Shown: positions 16,718-24,487 of the stretch, piece by piece | Layout: the number at the start of each line of letters is the position of its first letter | Numbering within the stretch: the stretch's first letter is position 1 | From: Paenibacillus sp. KS-LC4 | GTDB taxonomy: Bacteria > Bacillota > Bacilli > Paenibacillales > Paenibacillaceae | Length of the DNA: 64,000 bases | Reading direction: 5' to 3' | NCBI RefSeq assembly: GCF_036894955.1 | Contig: NZ_CP145905.1 | Coordinates: 813,501-877,500 of the forward strand | Notes under the pieces: model-generated | What the model was told of the DNA's origin: nothing | What the model saw: only the letters and a program-made list of their open reading frames with translations | Databases searched by the model: none | Translations under genes and position numbers: made by a program

Positions 16718-17556
16718 AAGCTTATTTGAAGCTGGTACATATGGAAGTGCACCGTTTCCGCTATTTGCTTGGGGGCTTAATGGCGTTAACGATTCTCATG
16801 CAGTTCGGTGTAGTGCTGCTGTGGTCGCTAAGTGAGCGGAGTATTAGAACGAGCCCTGGGTGGAGTGAGCAACTGGTTACCTATCACCCTTTCTCGGAAA
16901 CAGGGAAGCTGACGTTTAGTGAACTCATGTATAGCAATCAATTTTGGTTTTTCTTTCCGGTATTAATCAGCATTATAGTCATCGCTGCTTATGTGTTTCT
17001 TATTTGGTACCGCGATTGGCTTGGGCGGGATACGTTTATTTATCGGCTGCTGATGCTGCCGGGCAATCGCTCCAGCATTTACGCTGCGAAGCTGACAGCG
17101 ATTTTGCTGTTTACGTTCGGACTCGTTTCCTTCCAGTTGCTGCTGCTTCCGCTTGAAATGATGCTGTTTAATCTGATTATACCAGAGGGGCTGCGCGATC
17201 TGTCCTATTTGTCGCAAGCGATTTTGCAAAATCAAGCCTTAACGATACTGCTGCCTGGGCGGCTTGATGCTTTTATAATGGCTTACGCAATCGGAATTTT
17301 GGCAGTATTGGCTGTATTTACGATTATTTTGCTGGAGCGAAGCTATCGTTTTATTGGCATGGGCTATGCCGTTATTTACGTGTTCGTATGCGGTGCTGCA
17401 CTGCTTGCTCCTATTATCTTGCAGCGACCGGGAAATGCGGCATCCTATTTATACCCGGGGGAGACCTATTCGATAATGCTGGCATTGACTGTCATTCTCG
17501 TTGTCGCATCGGTATGGCTCAGTATTCGGCTGTTAAATAAAAAGATTACCGTATAA
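16714..17556 (+). CDS. ABC-2 type transporter permease
   Basis: A 280-residue membrane protein with about six hydrophobic segments (for example near residues 15-35, 75-97, 125-155, 190-208, 215-235 and 250-272). A large loop between the first two segments contains a conserved-looking PFSETGKLTFSE. It pairs with the ATPase encoded just before (TTGA overlap: TTG start, TGA stop). The start codon is TTG 16714, placed by coupling. No substrate can be read from the sequence. Confidence 0.82.
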   Translation: MKAYLKLVHMEVHRFRYLLGGLMALTILMQFGVVLLWSLSERSIRTSPGWSEQLVTYHPFSETGKLTFSELMYSNQFWFFFPVLISIIVIAAYVFLIWYRDWLGRDTFIYRLLMLPGNRSSIYAAKLTAILLFTFGLVSFQLLLLPLEMMLFNLIIPEGLRDLSYLSQAILQNQALTILLPGRLDAFIMAYAIGILAVLAVFTIILLERSYRFIGMGYAVIYVFVCGAALLAPIILQRPGNAASYLYPGETYSIMLALTVILVVASVWLSIRLLNKKITV

Positions 17557-17567
17557 GGGGGAGCAAG

Positions 17568-18797
17568 ATGAAACGTTATATAACAACGCTGGCGCTCGTC
17601 CTGCTCGCAGCGGCAGGGTTCAGCACGTATTACGCTTTTGGCTCGGCAGACCATTTGCCAGAATATCGACTAGAGACGCTGGAGGGGGATGCGAATGAAG
17701 CTGCGAATTTGGTATTAGACGGCTCTTATATAGGCGGTAAGGGCTCGCAGCCCATAAAGCTATCTGTACAAGGCATTGAGTATAGGAGCAGAGAATCCCT
17801 TTACGATGCCTATATAACAAATGCCCGTAGTTGGTTTGATGAACAGACGGGTGTTAAGGAGCTCATCGAGCAGTATCCTGATTTTATGAGAGGCAAGGGT
17901 GAAATTAGAGGTCTTTTCGCAAATAAGGAATGGGCCGCCTATGCTGAAATTCCCTACGAATCCAGTACAGGGCAATCTGGAAAAAATATTAACGTAGATA
18001 TACTGAATAGAAATACGGGTGAGGCTATAGATTATACGATTCCCCTTTCCATTCTGTCACCGGAGGGGCTTAGGGAGCAGGCATATATAGCCGATGTGCA
18101 ATTACAGGAAGACCTTCTTCATGTGCTGGTCTACCAGAATGTCATAGGCGGGGCAGTGAAAGCAGCAAGTCAACATTATGATTATATTATAGAAAAGAAT
18201 AGTGGAGAGCTGCTTAGCTCGGCTGCGATTGAATTTATAGATGAATCGGGTAATAAGCTTTCTCCCGATTCATATGAATCGGTACAGAGTTTTAACGCCG
18301 AACCTAAGGATTATTATGTTTTTAGCTCAGTAAAAAAAACAACAGAACCTAACAGAAATATATCTATAGAGATTATTGGTATGTATGCTTATTCATACAA
18401 GAGCGGGAACGTCATTCGGTTATCGAATCAAGCACTTCAGCGCAACAATAAGAGGTCAGAGCCTCAGTACATGACGGGCGACCAGCTCTATTTTACATCT
18501 TACAACCGTGAAAGCATTCAAGTAACCAGCTTCAGTCTGGAGACTGGGGAAAGGATGGAAGAGTCTTTATTTTTGACCTTGAAGCAGCTTGAAGCGGATG
18601 AAATTAAAACTTCCTTTATGCGGGCTGATCGTTTGTTCATTTTGTACGCTAATCGGAATAAGCTGAACGTTGCCGTATTGAATATAAAAACGGGTGAGCA
18701 GCTGTATAAAGGCGAAGTGGCGGCAAGCGGAAACGAACAGGAGCAGCAAATTGCCCTCAGCGATATCTCGCTGCACAGCATAGGTTTAAGAAACTAG
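17568..18797 (+). CDS. Exported accessory protein of the ABC operon, unknown family
   Basis: A 409-residue protein with a single N-terminal hydrophobic segment (YITTLALVLLAAAGFSTYYAFG) acting as signal peptide or anchor. There is no lipobox Cys. The rest is soluble and repetitive in strand pattern (IVNVDILNRNTGEAI-like, SGELLSSAAIEFID, SFSLETGERMEESLF, NVAVLNIKTGEQLYKG), suggesting a beta-propeller-like extracellular domain. It begins 12 bases after the permease with a strong GGGGGAG site. It probably works at the outer face with the transporter, as YtrF/YcnL-like partners do in other operons; that comparison is loose. Confidence 0.65.
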   Translation: MKRYITTLALVLLAAAGFSTYYAFGSADHLPEYRLETLEGDANEAANLVLDGSYIGGKGSQPIKLSVQGIEYRSRESLYDAYITNARSWFDEQTGVKELIEQYPDFMRGKGEIRGLFANKEWAAYAEIPYESSTGQSGKNINVDILNRNTGEAIDYTIPLSILSPEGLREQAYIADVQLQEDLLHVLVYQNVIGGAVKAASQHYDYIIEKNSGELLSSAAIEFIDESGNKLSPDSYESVQSFNAEPKDYYVFSSVKKTTEPNRNISIEIIGMYAYSYKSGNVIRLSNQALQRNNKRSEPQYMTGDQLYFTSYNRESIQVTSFSLETGERMEESLFLTLKQLEADEIKTSFMRADRLFILYANRNKLNVAVLNIKTGEQLYKGEVAASGNEQEQQIALSDISLHSIGLRN

Positions 18798-18829
18798 CAG
18801 ACTTCCAGAGGAAGAAAGCAGGGGATTTA

Positions 18830-19081
18830 ATGCCATTAACGGCAGAGCTAAATCAAACGGTCGAGGCGCTCAGAGAGCTGGAAATATGGAGCTATCAGCT
18901 TGCCTTTTATATTTTGCAGGATGAGCGGCTTGCCGCTGAAGCGGGCAAACAGGCGCTGCTTGCGATTGGCCGAGAGCAGGCGTTTCATCTCCACTCCCCC
19001 GCTGAGCGCCGAGACAAGGTGAAGAAGATGATTATGCGCAAGGCGCTTATCGTCAGCGCAAGCAGCGGACGCCGTTCATAA
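18830..19081 (+). CDS. Small sigma-region-2-like hypothetical protein
   Basis: An 83-residue protein preceded by GCAGGGGA. The core (ELEIWSYQLAFYILQDERLAAEAGKQALLAIG) is helical and loosely recalls region 2 of ECF sigma factors without the DNA-binding region 4. The C-terminus is basic. It is the last gene of the ABC operon; its stop codon lies in the loop of the terminator hairpin and overlaps the convergent TetR gene by 6 bases. The function is unknown. Confidence 0.6.
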   Translation: MPLTAELNQTVEALRELEIWSYQLAFYILQDERLAAEAGKQALLAIGREQAFHLHSPAERRDKVKKMIMRKALIVSASSGRRS

Positions 19082-19100
19082 CGGTGTCCGCTGTTTTTTA
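19064..19100. terminator. Strong terminator embedding both convergent stop codons
   Basis: AGCGGACGCCGT pairs with ACGGTGTCCGCT around a 5-base loop, followed by GTTTTTTATT. The stop codons of the plus-strand gene (TAA 19079-19081) and the minus-strand TetR gene (19076-19078) are both in the hairpin. Confidence 0.85.
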
Positions 19101-19642
19101 TTATTGAATACAGAAAAATCCCAATCCTCTAACACTTTATAAATTTCGCCTTGATCAATAGGCATCTTGTTTTCAATCCACCAATTTAGTACGCCAAGAA
19201 TGGCGCCGATATGTGCTTCTGTCACTATTTCAGCATCAATGGAGCTGCTGTTCAATTGAAAAGTAGTATTTAAATGCTTTTTTATACCTGAACCCATTTC
19301 TCTCCGAATAATATTACGCAGGGAGTTCCTTTCTTCAGATAATAGCTGTGAAAATATGCTTTTATGTTTAGTAGCAATTTCGAAGAGCTCCTGAAAAATT
19401 TCAGGGGGCGTATGTTTATCCAACATAAACTCTTCCTCAGCAATCTGTCTCAACGTACGTGTAAGCAAATCATACTTGTCATTGAAATGAGTGTAAAATG
19501 TGGTCCGATGAACCATAGCTAAGTCGCAAATTTGCTGTACGGTTATGGCCTCAAAAGATTGCTTCTCCATTAAAGATAACAATGCATTGTAGAGCAGCTT
19601 ATGAGTTCTTCTTATCCTAAGATCCAATTTCTCTTTACCCAT
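19076..19642 (-). CDS. TetR-family repressor of the flavin monooxygenase pair
   Basis: A 188-residue regulator. The N-terminal HTH (~10-60) reads RRTHKLLYNALLSLMEKQSFEAITVQQICDLAMVHRTTFYTHFNDKYDLL, which is typical TetR. The C-terminal ligand domain (~70-185) is diverse and unassigned. The start is ATG 19642, 8 bases after AGGGG; a GTG at 19675 has no site. It is transcribed away from the monooxygenase/FMN reductase operon across a 132-base intergenic region with a palindrome, the standard layout for a local repressor relieved by the substrate of the enzymes it controls. Confidence 0.88.
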   Translation of the reverse strand: MGKEKLDLRIRRTHKLLYNALLSLMEKQSFEAITVQQICDLAMVHRTTFYTHFNDKYDLLTRTLRQIAEEEFMLDKHTPPEIFQELFEIATKHKSIFSQLLSEERNSLRNIIRREMGSGIKKHLNTTFQLNSSSIDAEIVTEAHIGAILGVLNWWIENKMPIDQGEIYKVLEDWDFSVFNNKKQRTPL

Positions 19643-19744
19643 ATAAAATCCCCTATCTGTATGGTTAATCGACACTTTTACGAATCTGCTCTTTGACCTC
19701 TTTTAGTATACACCGTAGTATTTAAGCTATAAATAGCAATTAAA

Positions 19745-19758
19745 TATACATGTGTATA
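19745..19758 (+). promoter_or_regulatory. Candidate TetR operator
   Basis: TATACA-TG-TGTATA is an inverted repeat ending two bases before the ribosome binding site of the monooxygenase gene. A related AGTATACA lies upstream near 19703. Assignment to the adjacent TetR protein rests on position. Confidence 0.5.
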
Positions 19759-19774
19759 AAAAGGAGTGTTTCTA

Positions 19775-21022
19775 ATGGGAAATTTAGGTGCAGTCAATAA
19801 ACTCACTGCTGAAGAGCAGCAATTGCTTCAGAATGCAACGGATTTGGTTCCGGTTCTGCGAGAATTTGGAAGGAAAATTGATGAGGATAGACATATACCT
19901 GAGGAGCTTATTCAGAAAATTTCTCAGGCAGGACTATTTAAGCTTGGAACTCCAAAAAAATATGGCGGTCATGAAGTTAGTATTCGAGCCTTAATTGAAA
20001 TTATTTCCGAATTGGCAAGAGGAAACGGTTCTGTGGCCTGGGTAGTCCAAATTATAAATGGAAATAACTTTAACGCTTCTCTGTGCTTGGGCTCAGAAGT
20101 GCTGGATTCGATTTTTAAGCAGGAAGAGGAAATACGCTTCTGTTCAGTCCTGCAAGCACGTCAAGCCATTGTAAGAAAAACAGAAGGAGGTTACTTTATT
20201 GAGCATGGCTTATGGGGATTTGGTTCGGGATCTAAGCACGCAACACATGCCTTGTTAAATTTAAGGGACTCTAAAGGTATGCAGGAGAACCAAGGAATGC
20301 TGCTGGCTGTTGTCCCAATGAGTCAAATTAAAATTATAGATGACTGGTACACAATGAGCTTAAAAGGTTCCGCAAGCAATAGCTTGGAAATGAATAATGT
20401 ATTTATTGAGGAACAGTATGTAGTCGTTCAAGAGCAAGAGGTTATAAAGGGTTCGAGCTCCATGCTCAGGACATTACAAGGGATAGATCGATACAGGCCG
20501 TATGCCAATATAATATCCAGTCTTACAACGGGTATAGGCGCCATACTTGGTCTAGCCAGGGGGGCATTGGAATATTTTGTAGATACTGCGCCTAGAAAAG
20601 GAATTACGTTGACCATCCACAGATCCCAAGCAGAGGTTGGGCATATTCAGTACAAAGTAGGACTTGCTGCTATGAAAATTGAATCGGCACATCTGCACAT
20701 TAATCGCTCTATCGAAAATTTGGAGAACCATATGAAAAGTGGGGAACCATTTAGTAAAAAAGAGTTTGCGCAAATCCAAACGGATATCGCATATGCAGCT
20801 ATGTTATGTACCGATGCAGTCGATATGGTGATGGCAGAAAGCGGAGGCAGCGCTATTGCTGATTCTAATCCATTGTCCCAAATATACCGCGATATTCGAG
20901 GTGGTGCAAACCATGCACTCACTACGGCATCTACCGGTCTGGAGTTGTATGGAAGAATACTTTTTGGGTTGCCCCCTCAGCATGTATTTACCATTTCTGC
21001 TGCTCCACTGCTCAGAGATTAA
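19775..21022 (+). CDS. Acyl-CoA-dehydrogenase-fold flavin monooxygenase (group D-like)
   Basis: A 415-residue protein of the acyl-CoA dehydrogenase superfamily. The N-terminal helical domain has EDRHIPEELIQKISQAGLFKLGTPKKYGG and ELARGNGSVAWVVQI; the middle beta-domain has GLWGFGSGSKHATHALL and WYTMSLKGSASNSLEMNNVFI; the C-terminal helices contain RDIRGGANHALTTASTGLELYGR. This pattern (LWGFGSGS, MxxTGSxxxxxxxVFVP-like) matches FMNH2- or FADH2-using monooxygenases such as HpaB-C2, HsaA and DszC types rather than true dehydrogenases. The gene directly downstream encodes an FMN reductase, which would supply reduced flavin. The start is ATG 19775 with AAGGAG 8 bases upstream. The substrate is unknown; a small aromatic or sulfur compound is plausible. 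Confidence 0.75.
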   Translation: MGNLGAVNKLTAEEQQLLQNATDLVPVLREFGRKIDEDRHIPEELIQKISQAGLFKLGTPKKYGGHEVSIRALIEIISELARGNGSVAWVVQIINGNNFNASLCLGSEVLDSIFKQEEEIRFCSVLQARQAIVRKTEGGYFIEHGLWGFGSGSKHATHALLNLRDSKGMQENQGMLLAVVPMSQIKIIDDWYTMSLKGSASNSLEMNNVFIEEQYVVVQEQEVIKGSSSMLRTLQGIDRYRPYANIISSLTTGIGAILGLARGALEYFVDTAPRKGITLTIHRSQAEVGHIQYKVGLAAMKIESAHLHINRSIENLENHMKSGEPFSKKEFAQIQTDIAYAAMLCTDAVDMVMAESGGSAIADSNPLSQIYRDIRGGANHALTTASTGLELYGRILFGLPPQHVFTISAAPLLRD

Positions 21023-21044
21023 GACGAGAAGCAGGTGCAATCCT

Positions 21045-21578
21045 ATGAAAAAAATAACGATCATTTCCGGAAGTCCAAATGAAAACTCACGTGTCAATGG
21101 TATAATTAATTATGCGAAAAAAATACTGCTTGATAACGGATACGAAGTATCCATCATTAATGTGGCCTCATTGCCTGCAGAAGATTTATTGCATGCTCAT
21201 TTTAACAGCGAGCCTATTGTTGCTTCACTTTTAAAAGTCGCCGAGGCAACAGGAGTCATTATAGCAAGCCCGGTGTACAAAACAACCTTTACAGGAGTCA
21301 TAAAAGCATATATCGACTTATTACCCGAAAAGGGCTTTAAAGATAAAATTATCGCTGCCTACTTTGTAGGCGGAACGATCTCTAACCTACTGTCAATCGA
21401 CTATGCAGTAAAACCAATATTAGCCTCAATGGGGGCTAAATACTTCGCAGAGAATGTGTTTGCTGTAGACAGCCAAATTGAGCGCTCCGAGGACAGTGCC
21501 GGAAACCTATTATTCCAAATTACGGAGGAGCTTAAGCAGCGAATCCATAATTCTGTCATGGATCTCATCAACTACTAA
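21045..21578 (+). CDS. NAD(P)H-dependent FMN reductase (SsuE-like)
   Basis: A 177-residue flavodoxin-fold reductase: IISGSPNENSRVNGII is the FMN phosphate loop (SGSPxxxSR), GVIIASPVYKTTFTGVIKAYIDLLP is the second flavin-binding segment, and AAYFVGGTISNLL follows. SsuE-type enzymes reduce free FMN for a separate monooxygenase, and the gene in front encodes just such a protein (22-base gap), so the two form a two-component oxygenase. The start is ATG 21045; the frame is open further upstream, but that overlaps the partner gene. The ribosome site (AGGTG) is weak, which suggests coupling. Confidence 0.85.
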   Translation: MKKITIISGSPNENSRVNGIINYAKKILLDNGYEVSIINVASLPAEDLLHAHFNSEPIVASLLKVAEATGVIIASPVYKTTFTGVIKAYIDLLPEKGFKDKIIAAYFVGGTISNLLSIDYAVKPILASMGAKYFAENVFAVDSQIERSEDSAGNLLFQITEELKQRIHNSVMDLINY

Positions 21579-21620
21579 CAAGACTTAAAAGCGGAGCATT
21601 TAATTAGCATTAAGGTAGTA

Positions 21621-21660
21621 AAAACAAAAAGAAGGGATAACCACTTCTTTTTGTTTTTTT
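21621..21660 (+). terminator. Rho-independent terminator of the monooxygenase operon
   Basis: AAACAAAAAGAAG pairs with CTTCTTTTTGTTT, followed by T7. It may also serve the convergent metallophosphoesterase gene. Confidence 0.75.
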
Positions 21661-21751
21661 ATCTATAAGCAGACAAGACAAGGTGAGAAGATATTCCACC
21701 ATTTTATCAATTTCACATATGCGGTTTCCAATGTGTCGTTTAATCGAGAGA

Positions 21752-22876
21752 TTAATCAGCCCTTGGGCTGCTAAACGTCACATTGATTTCCACGATTTCA
21801 GAGCGGGAGCCGAGGCGGATCGGCGGTCCCCAGAAGCCGAAGCCGGAGGAAACGATGGATTGCAGCCTCTCCTTCTTCAAGTAGCCCCAATCATTCTCGA
21901 ACACGAGCTGTGTAATGAAATTAGCCGGAAAAATTTGGCCGTGATGCGTATGGCCTGACAGCATAAGATCAACGCCGAGCTCATCGGCAATGTCAAAATC
22001 ATAAGGCTGATGCTCAAGCAAAATAAGCGGCTTAGCGGCATCCATGCCTTGAACAAGCTCGCTCAGCGGCGCACGCTCCGTATCGGAATGATCCTTGCGT
22101 CCAAGCAGCGTGAAACGGTCATCAATCGTAACGGCCTCATCATAGAGCACCTTCATGCCGCCCGCCTCAACGGCGTTAATAATATCCTCGATATGCCCAT
22201 TGTATTTATCATGATTACCCAGAGATGCATATACACCATAGGGTGCCTGAATGGCTGCCATAATTTGATCGAGGCCATTGTCCAAATACGGCTGAATTTG
22301 ATCATCCAAAATATCGCCTGGAAACAGCACGATGTCGGGCTTCAGCTCATTGATGCGTTCAACGAGACGGACGGCATGCTCTTTGCCGGACAAAATGCCA
22401 AAATGCATATCGGAGGCCATAACGATTTTCAATGTATTTTTCGCCGGATCGTCAGCCTGCGAGCCTTTGGGAATCGTAATGTCATACGTGCGAACGACAG
22501 GGCTGTAAGCTAGAAAAGAACCATAGCCAAGCAGCGTAATAAGCAGGATGGGGACGGCAATGCCTGACCATTTGAACACCGACTCGCGCGGCAACGACGT
22601 ATTGCGCAGCAGCCTTGCGATGAGCTGTACGGATGGAATAATGAGCAGCAGTAAGCAAAAAATAGCGAGCCAATACATGCCAATGGCGATTAAAATAGCA
22701 TTTTGCGAAATCATTGCAGCAATAAAGACGCAGGGCAGTGCAGCGGCAACGACCGTAAAAATGATTTTGCGAGGCCTCGTATGCAGCGGCTTTAGCCACC
22801 GCCAAATACTCCAGCTTTGATAAAAAACGAGCGAGCCGAACACGGCAAGCATAACAATACCCATAACGATAAACAT
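21752..22876 (-). CDS. Membrane-anchored metallophosphoesterase (YkuE/YaeI-like)
   Basis: A 374-residue protein with about four N-terminal hydrophobic helices (residues ~1-150) followed by a calcineurin-like phosphoesterase domain. Metal-binding motifs are present in order: ASDMHFG, FPGDILDD, SLGNHDKY, LLEHQP and LSGHTHHGQ. It probably hydrolyses phosphodiesters or pyrophosphates of lipid-like substrates at the membrane. The start is ATG 22876 (GGGAGAG 6 bases upstream). It follows the LysE exporter gene on the same strand after 34 bases, so they may share a transcript. Confidence 0.88.
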   Translation of the reverse strand: MFIVMGIVMLAVFGSLVFYQSWSIWRWLKPLHTRPRKIIFTVVAAALPCVFIAAMISQNAILIAIGMYWLAIFCLLLLIIPSVQLIARLLRNTSLPRESVFKWSGIAVPILLITLLGYGSFLAYSPVVRTYDITIPKGSQADDPAKNTLKIVMASDMHFGILSGKEHAVRLVERINELKPDIVLFPGDILDDQIQPYLDNGLDQIMAAIQAPYGVYASLGNHDKYNGHIEDIINAVEAGGMKVLYDEAVTIDDRFTLLGRKDHSDTERAPLSELVQGMDAAKPLILLEHQPYDFDIADELGVDLMLSGHTHHGQIFPANFITQLVFENDWGYLKKERLQSIVSSGFGFWGPPIRLGSRSEIVEINVTFSSPRAD

Positions 22877-22910
22877 GATAGCTCTCCCTTTTGTTGCTTT
22901 CTGTGTTGTG

Positions 22911-23558
22911 CTATTTTCTGCTGAAGGCGATGCTGAGGCCAATGAGGCCGAACACAGAGCCTTCAACGATATTCATTTTACTGGACAGGTGTGGACGTTT
23001 GAAAATAAATCGGCGCAGCACATCGGCAAATACGCTGATCAGGGTGAAAATAACGATGGCTTGCAGCATGAACACGAGTCCGAGTGTAATCATTTGCAGT
23101 GAAGCATAGCCGTTAACCTCATTGACGAATTGCGGCAGCAAAGCTAGAAAAAACAAGGAGACTTTAGGATTCAGCATACTCATGAAGATGCCTTTCTTAT
23201 ATAAAGAGGCATACGCCAGCTCATCGGCGGTGCCGAGCGCGAGGGCAGATTGCTTTTGCCGAAAAGCTTTATAGGCTAAATAGAGCAAATAGGCGGCGCC
23301 GGCATATTTCACGACGGCAAAGGCAGTCGCCGATTGGTAGACGATAGCGGAGATGCCGAGAGCGGCGGCGGAAATATGGGCGAAGAGGCCGGTGCATAGC
23401 CCGAGCGTTGTAATAATTCCTGCTTTTTTACCACGGGCAATGCTTTGGGTGAGCACATACAAATTGTCTGGTCCCGGCATTAGGGTCAGCAGCACCGCAA
23501 CGCCCAGAAACGATATAAGGGAAGCCCATTCCAAGGTCAACACATCCTGTTCTATCAA
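22911..23558 (-). CDS. LysE/RhtB-family amino-acid exporter
   Basis: A 215-residue membrane protein with five to six hydrophobic helices. The family hallmark near the N-terminus is LMPGPDNLYVLTQSIARGKKAG; GLFAHISAAALG and the mid-protein MLNPKVSLFFLALLPQFV are equally typical. It would export an amino acid or homoserine-lactone-like compound by proton exchange. The start is taken as TTG 23558 with AAAGGAAG upstream, though a GTG/TTG a few codons later is possible. The metallophosphoesterase gene follows directly. Confidence 0.88.
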   Translation of the reverse strand: MIEQDVLTLEWASLISFLGVAVLLTLMPGPDNLYVLTQSIARGKKAGIITTLGLCTGLFAHISAAALGISAIVYQSATAFAVVKYAGAAYLLYLAYKAFRQKQSALALGTADELAYASLYKKGIFMSMLNPKVSLFFLALLPQFVNEVNGYASLQMITLGLVFMLQAIVIFTLISVFADVLRRFIFKRPHLSSKMNIVEGSVFGLIGLSIAFSRK

Positions 23559-23762
23559 AAAGTGACTTACTTCCTTTAGTATACTAGGAATAGAGTCCCT
23601 ATCTCAAACTATACGCTTTAATAGAGTCAGCCACGTGCCAAGCTCCAAGAAATAATAAAGGCAAATAGGGCGTTTCATGATAGTATGGGGACAGCATCAA
23701 AGAGCTAATAACCATCTTAATAAAGCGATTAAGCCAGAATTGAAAATTCGGAGGAATGTGGA

Positions 23763-24392
23763 ATGAATCATTCGTCAAATACGCAGTGGCTGGATTGGGT
23801 CAAACGGGTTCAAGCCCTTGCCCAGAACGGGCTTGCCTACTCGGAAAATGCTTTCGATATCGAGCGCTATGAGGAGCTTCGCGCAATTTCTGTGGATATG
23901 CTCGCATACGCCACTGGCATAGAGCGGGAACAGCTAAGGCATACTTTTGCCAGCGATACGGGTTATGCGACGCCGAAGGTCGGCATTCGCGGCGTTGTTT
24001 TTCAGGAGAATCGCGTGCTAATGATTAAGGAGAAGCAGGATCAGGCATGGGCGCTGCCGGGAGGCTGGGCGGATGTAGGCATTTCTCCTTCCGAGGTGGC
24101 GGTGAAGGAAATTTGGGAGGAATCCGGCTATAAGGTCAAGCCCAAGCGGCTGCTGGCGGTGTTGGACAAAAAGAAGCATGAGCATCCGCCGGATATTTAT
24201 CATATTTATGATCTGTTTATTGAATGTGAGATCATTGGCGGAGAAGCCGCGATTGGACCGGAGACGACCGATGTAGGCTTTTTCTCAGAGGATGCGCTTC
24301 CTCTGTTATCGGTGCAGCGCAATACCGAGCGGCAAATTAGAATGATGTTTGAATTTTTGAAGCAGCCGAATAAAACGGTCATATTGGATTAG
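23763..24392 (+). CDS. Nudix hydrolase with N-terminal Nudix_N domain
   Basis: A 209-residue hydrolase. Residues ~1-65 (WLDWVKRVQALAQNGLAYS, RYEELRAISVDMLA) are the helical N-terminal domain found in ADP-ribose-pyrophosphatase-like Nudix proteins. The Nudix box spans 101-123. The metal-binding EExG (Glu119, Glu120, Gly122) is intact, but the first box Glu is Ile107 and the usual Arg is Lys115. Lys is common in this subfamily; the Ile is not what the consensus predicts. It likely cleaves a nucleoside diphosphate linked to another group. GGAGG precedes ATG 23763. It is a single gene. Confidence 0.85.
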   Translation: MNHSSNTQWLDWVKRVQALAQNGLAYSENAFDIERYEELRAISVDMLAYATGIEREQLRHTFASDTGYATPKVGIRGVVFQENRVLMIKEKQDQAWALPGGWADVGISPSEVAVKEIWEESGYKVKPKRLLAVLDKKKHEHPPDIYHIYDLFIECEIIGGEAAIGPETTDVGFFSEDALPLLSVQRNTERQIRMMFEFLKQPNKTVILD

Positions 24393-24487
24393 TAGGGGAT
24401 ATACGCGAAAGCGGGCTTGCGAGTAGAGCCACAGCTATCGGTCTGCTAACGACTCTATCCCGCCTCCAATACCGCCGGATACCCTCT

